This document shows, one piece after another, positions 1 through 6,873 of a stretch of 11,628 nt of DNA. Both the position numbers and the translations under genes were made by a program. A model generated the notes under the pieces. That model was given only the letters and a program-made list of their open reading frames with translations. It made no database searches and was not told where the DNA came from. Source of the stretch: Syntrophomonadaceae bacterium (GTDB lineage Bacteria; Bacillota_D; Dethiobacteria; DTU022); NCBI GenBank assembly GCA_003562605.1, contig PWUG01000089.1, positions 1-11,628 on the forward strand. The letters are read 5' to 3'. The first letter of the stretch is position 1, and each line of letters opens with the position of its first letter.

Positions 1-315
1 CGCGAGCTGGAAGGCGGATTGCTGGAAGTAGTTGAACTTGAACTTCCTGCAGTCCTTACAATACAGACCGGCATCAATGAGCCTCGTTATGCTCCGATCC
101 GCGGTATCCGCCAGGCCCAGAAAAAAGAACTTAACGTTGTCAGTTTGGATGACATCGGTTTAGATCCTGCTGAAGTCAATACAGATGCTTCTCAGGTTGT
201 TCTAGAAAAACTCTACATACCTGAAATTGAATCCAGTGCTGAATTTATTGAAGGTGAGCCGGATGAGAAGGCTGAAAAACTGGCGTCCATATTGCATAAG
301 GGAGGCTTAGTATAA
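1..315 (+). CDS. etfB: Electron transfer flavoprotein beta subunit, C-terminal part (5'-truncated)
   Basis: The reading frame is open from the first base, so this is the last 104 residues or so of EtfB; a normal EtfB has about 250-270. The family signature is visible: a GG-x-x-E-V-V-E-L stretch, then LPAVLTIQTGINEPRYAPIR, then a basic Q-K-K-E segment, all diagnostic of the EtfB C-terminal half. EtfB pairs with EtfA to form a soluble flavoprotein that carries electrons between acyl-CoA or other dehydrogenases and downstream acceptors. The N-terminal part, which separates bifurcating (FAD/NADH-binding) from AMP-binding EtfB, lies outside the window, so the Etf class cannot be assigned. The TTG at 19 is internal and is not the start. 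The stop TAA overlaps the etfA ATG by one base, implying translational coupling. Confidence 0.93.
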   Translation, partial: RELEGGLLEVVELELPAVLTIQTGINEPRYAPIRGIRQAQKKELNVVSLDDIGLDPAEVNTDASQVVLEKLYIPEIESSAEFIEGEPDEKAEKLASILHKGGLV

Positions 316-1289
316 TGGGTAACGTTTTAGTATTGGCAGAACATCGGCAGGGCGCACTGAGAGATGTTTCTTTTGAAATGCTGGCAGTTGCTCCCGGAAT
401 TGCGGAAAGTATGGGTGGTGAAGTTGTTGTATTGCTTCTTGGCAGCGGCCTGGAAAATATGGTCAAGAAGATGACTGGATACGGTTTTAAGGTCATGGTT
501 GTCGACGATCCCGCTTTTGAAAACTTCAATGCCGAAAAGTACCAGATGGCTCTATCGGCCTTAATTGATGATCTGAAGCCTGCAGTCCTGATGACCGGTC
601 ACACTGCCCAGGGGGTTGATTTTATGCCTGCCCTGGCCGTGGAGAAAAAGCTGCCGCTGGTTGCCGATGCCGTCGGGTTGGCCTATGAAGACGGAACGTT
701 AAAAGCGACCCGCCAGCTTTACTCGGGCAAAGTAAATGCCATAGTAGCATTTAAGCCTGCAGATACCTTCCTGATTACCTTCAGGGAAGGTGCGGTTGAA
801 GCACCTGAGGCTACTGCCGCGGGTGAAGTGGAAAAGCTGGATTCGCCGTTGAAAGAAGATGTGCCTTACCGTAAGTTTGTTGAATATATTGAAGCAGAAG
901 TCGGCGATGTCGATATTACACAGTCTGACATATTGGTGGCTATAGGTCGCGGGCTTAAAGAAGATAAAAACCTGCCTGGAGTAGAAGAGCTGGCCAAAGC
1001 AATTAAAGCTGACATTGCCGGGTCCAGGGCGGCGACAGATGCCGGATGGATTCCCCATGACCGCCAGGTCGGCACTTCCGGAAAATCGGTTAAACCGAAG
1101 CTCTATATCGCTATGGGTATATCGGGAGCCTTCCAGCATTTGGCTGGAATGAAAGGGGCCAAGACAATTGTAGCGATTAACAAAGATCCCGAAGCCCCGA
1201 TATTCACAGTAGCCGATTACGCCATTGTTGACGACATGTTCAAAGTTTTGCCCAAGTTAACTGAAAAGCTGAAAGAGCTTAAAGGATAA
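315..1289 (+). CDS. etfA: Electron transfer flavoprotein alpha subunit
   Basis: This is a full-length 324-residue EtfA. Residues 1 to about 190 form the N-terminal adenine-nucleotide-hydrolase-like domain. The C-terminal FAD domain shows G-S-R (236-238), G-W (244-245), Q-V-G-T (251-254), the family signature [13 protein letters not shown] (263-275) and NKDPEAPIF (289-297), all FAD contacts in known Etf proteins. There is no N-terminal ferredoxin extension of the kind found in some EtfA proteins. The ATG at 315 overlaps the etfB stop by one base and has GGAGG at 301-305. EtfBA normally takes electrons from acyl-CoA dehydrogenases or similar flavoenzymes. Here hdrA follows after only a short gap, which suggests electron exchange with the Hdr/Flx module (inference). 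The family call is very secure; the partner is not. Confidence 0.96.
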   Translation: MGNVLVLAEHRQGALRDVSFEMLAVAPGIAESMGGEVVVLLLGSGLENMVKKMTGYGFKVMVVDDPAFENFNAEKYQMALSALIDDLKPAVLMTGHTAQGVDFMPALAVEKKLPLVADAVGLAYEDGTLKATRQLYSGKVNAIVAFKPADTFLITFREGAVEAPEATAAGEVEKLDSPLKEDVPYRKFVEYIEAEVGDVDITQSDILVAIGRGLKEDKNLPGVEELAKAIKADIAGSRAATDAGWIPHDRQVGTSGKSVKPKLYIAMGISGAFQHLAGMKGAKTIVAINKDPEAPIFTVADYAIVDDMFKVLPKLTEKLKELKG

Positions 1290-1315
1290 CTTAGTATTAA
1301 AGGGCCAATCTTTGT

Positions 1316-1336
1316 GGGAGGATGAAAAACCAGATG
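1316..1336 (+). promoter_or_regulatory. Ribosome-binding site deciding the hdrA start
   Basis: GGGAGG at 1316-1321 directly abuts the ATG at 1322, leaving no spacer, so that ATG is unlikely to be used. The in-frame ATG at 1334 is 12 bases away, long but workable, and opens the conserved N-terminus (MTEKPRVGVYICHCG). I therefore prefer 1334. Confidence 0.6.
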
Positions 1337-3334
1337 ACGGAAAAACCAAGAGTTGGTGTCTATATCTGCCACTGTGGAATTAATATTTCTTCGACAGTAG
1401 ATGTAGATGCAGTTTCAGAATACGCGCAAAAACTGCCGAACGTAGAAGTAGCGCGCACCTATTCATATATGTGTTCCGATCCCGGACAGGTTCTGATCAA
1501 GAAAGATATAAAGGAACAGGGATTAAACAGGATAGTTGTCGCTTCCTGTTCGCCCCGGATGCATGAACCAACCTTCAGGAAGGCGATTGCAGAGGCGGGG
1601 ATAAATCCTTATTATCTTGAGATGGCCAATATCCGGGAGCAGTGTTCATGGGTCCATGAAGAAATTGAAGAAGGGACAGCAAAGGCTCAAAAACTGGTTT
1701 CAGCTTCCGTAGCCAAGGTCAGGCTGCTTGAAGCGCTCGAAACAAAGGAAGTAGATGCCGAGCCTGCTGCCCTGGTTATCGGGGCTGGTATTGCCGGTAT
1801 TCAGGCATCGCTTGATATTGCCGATGCCGGGTTTAAGGTTTATCTTGTGGAGAAAACACCTTCAGTTGGCGGCCGGATGGCTCAACTCGATAAGACCTTT
1901 CCAACGCTTGACTGCTCGGCCTGTATTCTTACTCCCAAGATGGTTGATGCCGCCAGCCACCCCAATATCGAACTCTTGAGTTACTCTGAAGTTGAGGAAA
2001 TAACCGGATTTATCGGTAATTTTGATGTCAAGGTACGCAAAAAAGCACGCTATGTTGATTTTGACAAATGTACAGGCTGTGGCGACTGTGCTACGGAATG
2101 CCGTGTCAAAGACCGTATCCCAAGTGAGTTTGACCAGGGTATGGGTAAACGTTCCGCTATTTACCTGCCTTTCCCACAGGCGGTACCGGCCAAGTACACC
2201 ATCGATGCCGAAAACTGCCTTTTCCTCAGCAAGGGCAAATGCGGCAAGAGTCCGAAATGCCAGGATGTCTGCGGGGCAGGGGCGATCAACTTTGACCAGG
2301 AAGATGAAATAGTTGAATTTAAAGTCGGTGCGGTTATCGTGGCGACAGGGTTTGATCCCTTTGACGCTTCACGCAAACCTGAATACGGTTATGACGATTA
2401 TCCCAACGTGATCACAGGAATGGAGATGGAACGCCTTGTTTCTGCATCGGGACCGACCGGAGGTAAAGTGAAGATTTTTAACGGTGAAGAAGAAATCGAA
2501 CCGAAAGAGATTGCTCTCATCAAATGTGTCGGTTCGCGCGATCAAAGTGTCGGTAACGAGTATTGTTCAAGGGTTTGCTGTATGTATGTTGCCAAACAGG
2601 CCCACCTGCTCAGGGATAAGATGCCTGATGCCAACATCAGGATTTACTACATGGATGTGCGGGCTTTCGGTAAAGGTTTCGAAGAATTCTACGATCGGGT
2701 TCGCCGTGAAAATGTTCGCTACATCCGCGGCAACCCCTCTGAAATTTTCAAGCGGGGCAATAAACTTGTGGTCAAAGTCGAAGACACCCTGACCTCCACA
2801 CCGCTTGAAGACGAAGTAGATATGGTCGTACTGGGGGTTGGCCTGGAGCCGCGCGCTGACATGCGCCAGGTGATGGATTTGTTGCGACTTTCCCAGTCCC
2901 CTGACCGCTTCTTCTTAGAGGCGCATCCGAAACTTCGGCCTGTGGATACCGCGACAGACGGCGTTTACTTAGCCGGCTGCTGCCAGGGCCCGAAAGATAT
3001 TCCCGATACCGTAGCCCAGGCCAAGGGAGCTGCTGCTTCAGCGATGATTCCGCTGGCCAGGGGCAAAGTAACAATCAATGCCCAGGTTGCTACGGTTAAC
3101 GAAGCGACCTGCAGGGGCTGTAGCTTCTGTGTCAGTATTTGCCCGTATACTGCTATTGAGATGGTCACCATAAACCGTTTCGGTAACGAAGTGGAAGTGG
3201 CCCGGGTCAACGAGGCCCTCTGTAAAGGCTGCGGCTCATGCTCGGCTGCCTGTCTTTCCGATTCAATCCAGCCGAAGTCATTCCGTGACAGTCAAATCTT
3301 ACCGCAGATTGCGGCATTGGGGGCCATGAAATGA
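1334..3334 (+). CDS. hdrA: HdrA: CoB-CoM heterodisulfide reductase-type iron-sulfur flavoprotein subunit A
   Basis: This 666-residue protein is the FAD and Fe-S core of flavin-based electron-bifurcating Hdr complexes. Numbering from 1334, the N-terminal HdrA domain has C12-H-C14, C47, SCSPR (71-75) and C104. The FAD-binding Rossmann motif GAGIAG is at 150-155, followed by GGRM (179-182) and the HdrA-typical LDCSAC (192-197). An internal two-cluster ferredoxin has C246-x2-C-x2-C-x3-C and C295, C303, C309, C313. The C-terminal ferredoxin has C593/596/599/603 and C630/633/636/640. It is much longer than QmoA-type relatives and so is a full HdrA. The stop overlaps the flxD start by 4 bases (ATGA). 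The gap to etfA is only 32-44 bases with no terminator, so it probably shares the etf transcript. HdrB and HdrC are absent next to it. The spacing of the C303-C313 cluster is unusual (see findings). Function as a bifurcating core is inferred from the family. Confidence 0.95.
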   Translation: MTEKPRVGVYICHCGINISSTVDVDAVSEYAQKLPNVEVARTYSYMCSDPGQVLIKKDIKEQGLNRIVVASCSPRMHEPTFRKAIAEAGINPYYLEMANIREQCSWVHEEIEEGTAKAQKLVSASVAKVRLLEALETKEVDAEPAALVIGAGIAGIQASLDIADAGFKVYLVEKTPSVGGRMAQLDKTFPTLDCSACILTPKMVDAASHPNIELLSYSEVEEITGFIGNFDVKVRKKARYVDFDKCTGCGDCATECRVKDRIPSEFDQGMGKRSAIYLPFPQAVPAKYTIDAENCLFLSKGKCGKSPKCQDVCGAGAINFDQEDEIVEFKVGAVIVATGFDPFDASRKPEYGYDDYPNVITGMEMERLVSASGPTGGKVKIFNGEEEIEPKEIALIKCVGSRDQSVGNEYCSRVCCMYVAKQAHLLRDKMPDANIRIYYMDVRAFGKGFEEFYDRVRRENVRYIRGNPSEIFKRGNKLVVKVEDTLTSTPLEDEVDMVVLGVGLEPRADMRQVMDLLRLSQSPDRFFLEAHPKLRPVDTATDGVYLAGCCQGPKDIPDTVAQAKGAAASAMIPLARGKVTINAQVATVNEATCRGCSFCVSICPYTAIEMVTINRFGNEVEVARVNEALCKGCGSCSAACLSDSIQPKSFRDSQILPQIAALGAMK

Positions 3335-3762
3335 GCGCTGATTTTGAACCTAACATTGTAGCTTTTCTCTGCAACTGGTGCTCCTATGCCGGAGCCGATC
3401 TGGCAGGAACCAGCCGGGTGCACTACCCGGCCAATCTACAGATAATACGGGTAATGTGCTCGGGGCGGGTCAATCCCCTCTATGTCATGAACGCCCTGCA
3501 GCAGGGTGCGGATGGAGTGCTGGTTTCTGGATGCCATCCCGGGGATTGCCACTACATGGAAGGCAACTACTATGCCAGGCGCCGTCTTGGTATGTTAAAA
3601 GACCTGATGGAATTTGTAGGTGTCGATCCAAAACGCTTCCATATGAGCTGGGTATCTGCTTCCGAGGGGCACAAATGGAAAGAAGTGGTGGAAAAAACTG
3701 TTGAAGATGCACGAGAAGCCGGACCGTTTGAAGGTTTCAGGCGTCGTCAGATCGACTGGTAG
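3331..3762 (+). CDS. flxD: FlxD/MvhD-type [2Fe-2S] electron-transfer subunit
   Basis: This is a 143-residue protein of the MvhD/FlxD family, which passes electrons from a hydrogenase or the Flx NADH module into HdrA. The five family cysteines are C14 and C17 (FLCNWCSY), C43 (MCSGR), C68 and C73 (GCHPGDCHY), giving the expected [2Fe-2S] ligand set. Its ATG overlaps the hdrA stop by 4 bases, so the two are translationally coupled and probably made in equal amounts. There is no MvhA/MvhG [NiFe]-hydrogenase gene nearby. The donor here is therefore more likely the FlxCBA proteins encoded just downstream, so flxD describes it better than mvhD. It is cytoplasmic, with no signal peptide or membrane segment. 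Confidence 0.94.
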   Translation: MSADFEPNIVAFLCNWCSYAGADLAGTSRVHYPANLQIIRVMCSGRVNPLYVMNALQQGADGVLVSGCHPGDCHYMEGNYYARRRLGMLKDLMEFVGVDPKRFHMSWVSASEGHKWKEVVEKTVEDAREAGPFEGFRRRQIDW

Positions 3763-3777
3763 GAGGGGTTTGAAGAG

Positions 3778-4758
3778 ATGGATCTGGAACAATTACGTAA
3801 AACTGCGGCAGAGGTAGCAGCCCGCGAAGATGTCAAGTACCTGATCGGTTGGGAAAAAGGTTCTTACGGCTACAGGGTTGCCCCAAGCTTTGTTGAAGAT
3901 GCCGCCGGCGCTGCAGAGCTGATCTTTTCACCCCTCTGCACTGCCAACCTGGCTACTTACCTGACACTGGTAGAAAAACTTCCGGTTCCGCGTGGTCAGG
4001 AAGCCGACGACCGCAAAGTTGCGCTAATGGTCAAAGGATGTGACAGCCGGGCAGTAACCCAACTGCTGGTTGAAAAGGGAATACACCGTGACGAGGTAAT
4101 TGTTATCGGCTGTCCCTGTCCGGGTGTTGTCGATCCAGACCTATTGGCTGAAAAATTTCCGGAAACTGAAGAACCGGTGGAAATGAAATGGAACGGTGAT
4201 GGATTCCTGCTGGTTCGGGGCGGAGAAGAAACCAAAATAGCCAGGGAAGACCTGCTGGCTGAAAAATGCCGGTTATGCCGCTATCCAAATCCGGTAATCA
4301 GCGATATTATGCTTGGCGAACCGGTTGAAACCTGGGAGCCGGCGGAAGATATAGGCGTGACGGAAGTCGAAGGCAAAGATGTCGACGAACGTGCGGCCTA
4401 CTGGGAAGAGCAGTTTGAGAAATGCGTGCGCTGTTACAGCTGCCGTAACGTTTGTCCGCTCTGCTATTGCCAGGACTGTATCCTCGATCGACTTAACCCG
4501 ACCTGGGTTAACCGGGCGGTCAACTTTTCCGAGAATACAGCTTTTAATATTGCCCGGGCCTTTCACCTTGCCGGCCGCTGCATTGAGTGCGGCGAATGCG
4601 AGCGTGTCTGTCCGGCAAATATTCCCCTGGGTAAGTTAAATCGCAAACTGGCCCGGGAAGTGCGGGATAAATACGATTTCGAGCCCGGGGTAGACCCCGA
4701 AGCCGAACCGTTCCAGGCCAGTTTTAAGCCTGATGATCCCGAGGACTTCATACTTTAG
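3778..4758 (+). CDS. flxC: FlxC-type 4Fe-4S dicluster protein of the Hdr-Flx complex
   Basis: This 326-residue cysteine-rich soluble protein has a FrhB/AsrA-like layout. The N-terminal domain contains C54, GCDSRA (87-92), GCPCPG (111-116) and a C164-x2-C167 pair. A first Fe-S block has seven cysteines (C216, 219, 222, 226, 229, 231, 234), and a classical [4Fe-4S] motif follows (C268-x2-C271-x2-C274-x3-C278-P). It probably relays electrons between FlxA/FlxB and FlxD-HdrA. The start is supported by AGGAGGGG at 3761-3768, nine bases upstream of the ATG; the gap to flxD is 15 bases. The name rests on position and cysteine pattern: Flx naming follows the flxABCD-hdrABC clusters known from sulfate reducers, but here the order is reversed (D-C-B-A). 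An alternative generic name would be 4Fe-4S dicluster protein or F420-hydrogenase beta-like protein. It shares its architecture with FlxB (see findings). Confidence 0.85.
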   Translation: MDLEQLRKTAAEVAAREDVKYLIGWEKGSYGYRVAPSFVEDAAGAAELIFSPLCTANLATYLTLVEKLPVPRGQEADDRKVALMVKGCDSRAVTQLLVEKGIHRDEVIVIGCPCPGVVDPDLLAEKFPETEEPVEMKWNGDGFLLVRGGEETKIAREDLLAEKCRLCRYPNPVISDIMLGEPVETWEPAEDIGVTEVEGKDVDERAAYWEEQFEKCVRCYSCRNVCPLCYCQDCILDRLNPTWVNRAVNFSENTAFNIARAFHLAGRCIECGECERVCPANIPLGKLNRKLAREVRDKYDFEPGVDPEAEPFQASFKPDDPEDFIL

Positions 4759-4772
4759 AGGTGGGTGATATG
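4758..4772 (+). promoter_or_regulatory. Ribosome-binding site deciding the flxB start
   Basis: GAGGTGG at 4758-4764, overlapping the last base of flxC, lies about five bases before the ATG at 4770. The in-frame GTG at 4761 lies inside this site and so is very unlikely to be the start. Confidence 0.7.
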
Positions 4773-5783
4773 TCAGCGATGCTGTTGAATAAAGATAAGT
4801 GGCCTGATTTTGTCGGAAAGTTGGCCGGTAAAAAGCTCTTGGCCCCACAGAAAGACGGCGATGCGATGCGTTTTGGCCCGGTAGCCGAGGGTGAAACGCC
4901 GTCCCTCGACTTTAATAACACCAGGGTGCCGCCCAAAGGGGTCTTGTTCCCCCAGACTGAAACGATGTATCGTTTTCATCTGGGTTCAGAAGAAATGGAA
5001 GAGCCTCAGCTGGATGAAGAAATCGTGCTTCTCGGTGTGCGGCCATGTGATGCCAGGGCTATGACTATTGTAGAGAAATTATTTAAGTGGGATGTTGACG
5101 ATCCTTACTACGTAAAACGACGAGAACTGGTGACCCTCGTCGGGTTGGCCTGCAGCGATCCCGGTCTGAATTGTTTCTGCACCTCGGTAGGAGGGGGCCC
5201 AGCTACTACCGAAGGGCTTGATCTTCTGATGACCGATCTGGGAGATAATTTTTTACTGGAAGCTGTAACCGAAAAAGGTAAAGCTCTACTCTCTGAAGCG
5301 AAAGACCTGCTCAGTGAAGCAGGTGATGATGCATTAAAAGAAAAAGAAGAACTGGTGGGTGCAGCTGAGAAAAAAATTAAGCGTGAAGTTAAAACTGAAG
5401 GCGTGCCTGAAGGACTGCCGGGATTGTGGGAAAACCCATTGTGGCAAAAGGTTTCGGCTTCTTGCCTCGGTTGTGGAACCTGTACTTATCTATGTCCCAC
5501 CTGTCATTGCTTTGATATCCAGGACGAGACGGAAGGTTTTGAAGCCAGACGCTGCCGCATGTGGGATTCATGTATGTTTGAAGAATATACCATGCATACC
5601 TCGGGACATAACCCCCGTCCCACCCGCCGGGAACGTACCCGGAACCGGATCAGCCATAAATACAGCTACTATGTCGATAAATTTGACGTGATCGCCTGCG
5701 TCGGCTGTGGCAGATGTGTCAACCTCTGCCCTGTCAATATCGACATTGTTGAAATCCTTGGGCAGGTGGAGGAGGCGCTATGA
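4770..5783 (+). CDS. flxB: FlxB-type 4Fe-4S dicluster protein (sulfite reductase A / hydrogenase beta-like)
   Basis: This is a 337-residue protein of the AsrA/hydrogenase-beta-like 4Fe-4S dicluster family. The N-terminal domain carries RPCDARA (91-97), C128 and the C135-x-C137 pair. A lysine/glutamate-rich, probably helical insertion spans about 165-210. It is followed by C232-x2-C235-x2-C238-x3-C242-x2-C245-x-C247, C262 and C268, and a final [4Fe-4S] motif C310-x2-C313-x2-C316-x3-C320-P. In AsrA-AsrB type pairs, such proteins receive electrons from an FAD/NAD subunit like the FlxA encoded next. ATG 4770 is chosen over GTG 4761 because of the ribosome-binding site. Its stop overlaps the flxA start by 4 bases. 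It is soluble, with no membrane segments. The exact cluster count is inferred from cysteines only. Confidence 0.86.
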   Translation: MSAMLLNKDKWPDFVGKLAGKKLLAPQKDGDAMRFGPVAEGETPSLDFNNTRVPPKGVLFPQTETMYRFHLGSEEMEEPQLDEEIVLLGVRPCDARAMTIVEKLFKWDVDDPYYVKRRELVTLVGLACSDPGLNCFCTSVGGGPATTEGLDLLMTDLGDNFLLEAVTEKGKALLSEAKDLLSEAGDDALKEKEELVGAAEKKIKREVKTEGVPEGLPGLWENPLWQKVSASCLGCGTCTYLCPTCHCFDIQDETEGFEARRCRMWDSCMFEEYTMHTSGHNPRPTRRERTRNRISHKYSYYVDKFDVIACVGCGRCVNLCPVNIDIVEILGQVEEAL

Positions 5784-6628
5784 AAACCAACAATAACCCC
5801 TATATACCCCATACAGCAACTGTAGAAGAAGCCTGGTTTGAAACCGGTGGTGAGCGCTGCATAAAGACTTTCAAAGTAGTTTTTGACGATGAAGAAGTGC
5901 GTGAAAACTGGAGCCATAAGCCGGGTCAGTGTGCCATGATCGGCGTGCTTGGTATCGGCGAAAGCATGATTTCGATTTCCTGCTCCCCCACCGAGGGCAA
6001 TTTCCTTCGCTTTTCGGTCATGCGCATGGGCAAAGTAACCCAGGCTTTGCATCAACTGGAGCCAGGCGACAAGATGATGGTGCGCGGGCCATACGGAAAC
6101 AGCTTCCCGGTCGATGATTGGCAGGGAAAGAAGATCCTGACCATCGGTGGTGGTATTGGACAAGCCCCGCTGCGCCCGATTATTGAATACGTCAAGGCAA
6201 AACGTGACAAATACGAAGAACTCACAATGATTTACGGCGCCCGCACTTCAGGTGACCTTTGCTTCAAAGGGGAATTCGAGGAGATGAGCAAATGCGACGA
6301 CCTCTCCTGCCACCTTACTATTGACGTGGAAGAAGAGGATTGGAGCCACAATGTAGGTTTCGTACCCCAGATGCTCCTGGACTTAAATCCCTCGCCTGAG
6401 AACTCCATAGCGATCACCTGCGGTCCGCCGATTATGATCCGCTTTGTTTTAGAGAATCTGAAAAAACTGGGCTTCGACGATGAGCAGATCTATACCACCC
6501 TGGAAAACAGGATGAAATGCGGCATCGGTAAATGCGGTCGCTGTAACGCCGGTGGTATGTATGTCTGCAAAGACGGCCCCGTATTCAGTTACGCCGACCT
6601 AAAAGAAATACCTGAGGCTTTTGCCTAA
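5780..6628 (+). CDS. flxA: FlxA-type FAD/NAD(P)-binding oxidoreductase with [2Fe-2S] cluster
   Basis: This 282-residue protein belongs to the ferredoxin-NADP reductase superfamily, in the branch that includes dihydroorotate dehydrogenase electron-transfer subunit PyrK, AsrB and hydrogenase gamma subunits. The FAD domain (about 10-105) has SISCSP (65-70) and RGPYGN (102-107). The NAD(P) domain has GGGIGQAPLRP (123-133), the pyrophosphate-binding loop, and TCGPP (213-217). The C-terminal [2Fe-2S] site is C247-x4-C252-x2-C255-x7-C263. It is the likely NADH entry or exit point of the Hdr-Flx module. Its ATG overlaps the flxB stop by 4 bases. It is the last gene of the operon, followed by candidate terminators. 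NADH versus NADPH preference cannot be read from the sequence with confidence. Confidence 0.91.
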   Translation: MKTNNNPYIPHTATVEEAWFETGGERCIKTFKVVFDDEEVRENWSHKPGQCAMIGVLGIGESMISISCSPTEGNFLRFSVMRMGKVTQALHQLEPGDKMMVRGPYGNSFPVDDWQGKKILTIGGGIGQAPLRPIIEYVKAKRDKYEELTMIYGARTSGDLCFKGEFEEMSKCDDLSCHLTIDVEEEDWSHNVGFVPQMLLDLNPSPENSIAITCGPPIMIRFVLENLKKLGFDDEQIYTTLENRMKCGIGKCGRCNAGGMYVCKDGPVFSYADLKEIPEAFA

Positions 6629-6643
6629 GATTGGGCGGGGCCG

Positions 6644-6678
6644 GTTTTCTTGACTCACGAAAACTTCACATTTTTTTT
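6644..6678 (+). terminator. Weak candidate terminator after flxA
   Basis: A 6-bp inverted repeat (GTTTTC at 6644-6649, GAAAAC at 6659-6664, nine-base loop) is followed six bases later by eight Ts (6671-6678). The stem is AT-rich and the U-tract is displaced, so termination here is uncertain. Confidence 0.35.
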
Positions 6679-6687
6679 AATAAATCA

Positions 6688-6721
6688 GGGGCACTCCCAT
6701 TAAGGGGCAGTGCCTCTTCTC
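6688..6721 (+). terminator. Candidate rho-independent terminator of the etf-hdr-flx operon
   Basis: GGGGCACT (6688-6695) pairs with AGTGCCTC (6709-6716, with one G-T pair). The stem continues with CCC (6696-6698) against GGG (6705-6707) around a bulged C and a six-base loop. The GC-rich stem is followed by a pyrimidine-rich TTCTC rather than a clean T-run. Together with the preceding hairpin it probably ends the operon. Confidence 0.55.
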
Positions 6722-6766
6722 TGTTCATAAATAATCCTTAAAAATTCGACATAATGTCCTCTGAGA

Positions 6767-6791
6767 TTTTTTGCACCGGGACCGCAAAAAA
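6767..6791. repeat. Perfect 8-bp inverted repeat in the rseC-asd upstream region
   Basis: TTTTTTGC (6767-6774) and GCAAAAAA (6784-6791) form a perfect 8-bp dyad with a nine-base centre (ACCGGGACC). It lies about 23 bases upstream of the proposed -35 box. It could be an operator or a small hairpin; the sequence does not decide between them. Confidence 0.5.
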
Positions 6792-6813
6792 ACGAACCTG
6801 CAGCTTTATTTAC

Positions 6814-6842
6814 TTGTTACAGTTGTCGTGTTATGCTAAGAT
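6814..6842 (+). promoter_or_regulatory. Candidate sigma-A-type promoter for the rseC-asd operon
   Basis: TTGTTA (6814-6819) as -35 and TAAGAT (6837-6842) as -10 are separated by exactly 17 bases, each matching 4 of 6 consensus positions, with an extended TG at 6834-6835. Transcription would start near 6849, leaving a short leader before the start codon at 6871. It follows the terminators, as expected for a new transcription unit. Confidence 0.5.
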
Positions 6843-6858
6843 TTACATAACTTTTCTG

Positions 6859-6873
6859 AAGGAGATTAATTTG
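6859..6873 (+). promoter_or_regulatory. Ribosome-binding site deciding the TTG start of the RseC-family gene
   Basis: AAGGAG at 6859-6864 lies six bases before TTG 6871. An in-frame ATG exists at 6754 but has no such site, and its extra 39 codons read as low-complexity, non-family sequence across the promoter and inverted repeat. Confidence 0.8.

Noticed and set aside
699..1139. Minus-strand open frame of 146 codons inside etfA
   Set aside because: It is antisense to the conserved EtfA FAD domain, with no motif.
5669..6163. Minus-strand open frame of 164 codons
   Set aside because: It overlaps flxB and flxA, whose cofactor motifs are clear. It shows no domain of its own.
1..6628. HdrB/HdrC or a hydrogenase large subunit hidden in the redox operon
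   Set aside because: No CCG (C-x-n-C-C-G) domain motif and no [NiFe]-hydrogenase cysteine motifs occur in any frame. The E-Y-C-S-R-V-C-C stretch belongs to HdrA itself.
6754..6870. N-terminal extension of the RseC-family gene starting at ATG 6754
   Set aside because: It lacks a ribosome-binding site, spans the promoter and inverted repeat, and the extra residues do not resemble the family. TTG 6871 has AAGGAG at good spacing.
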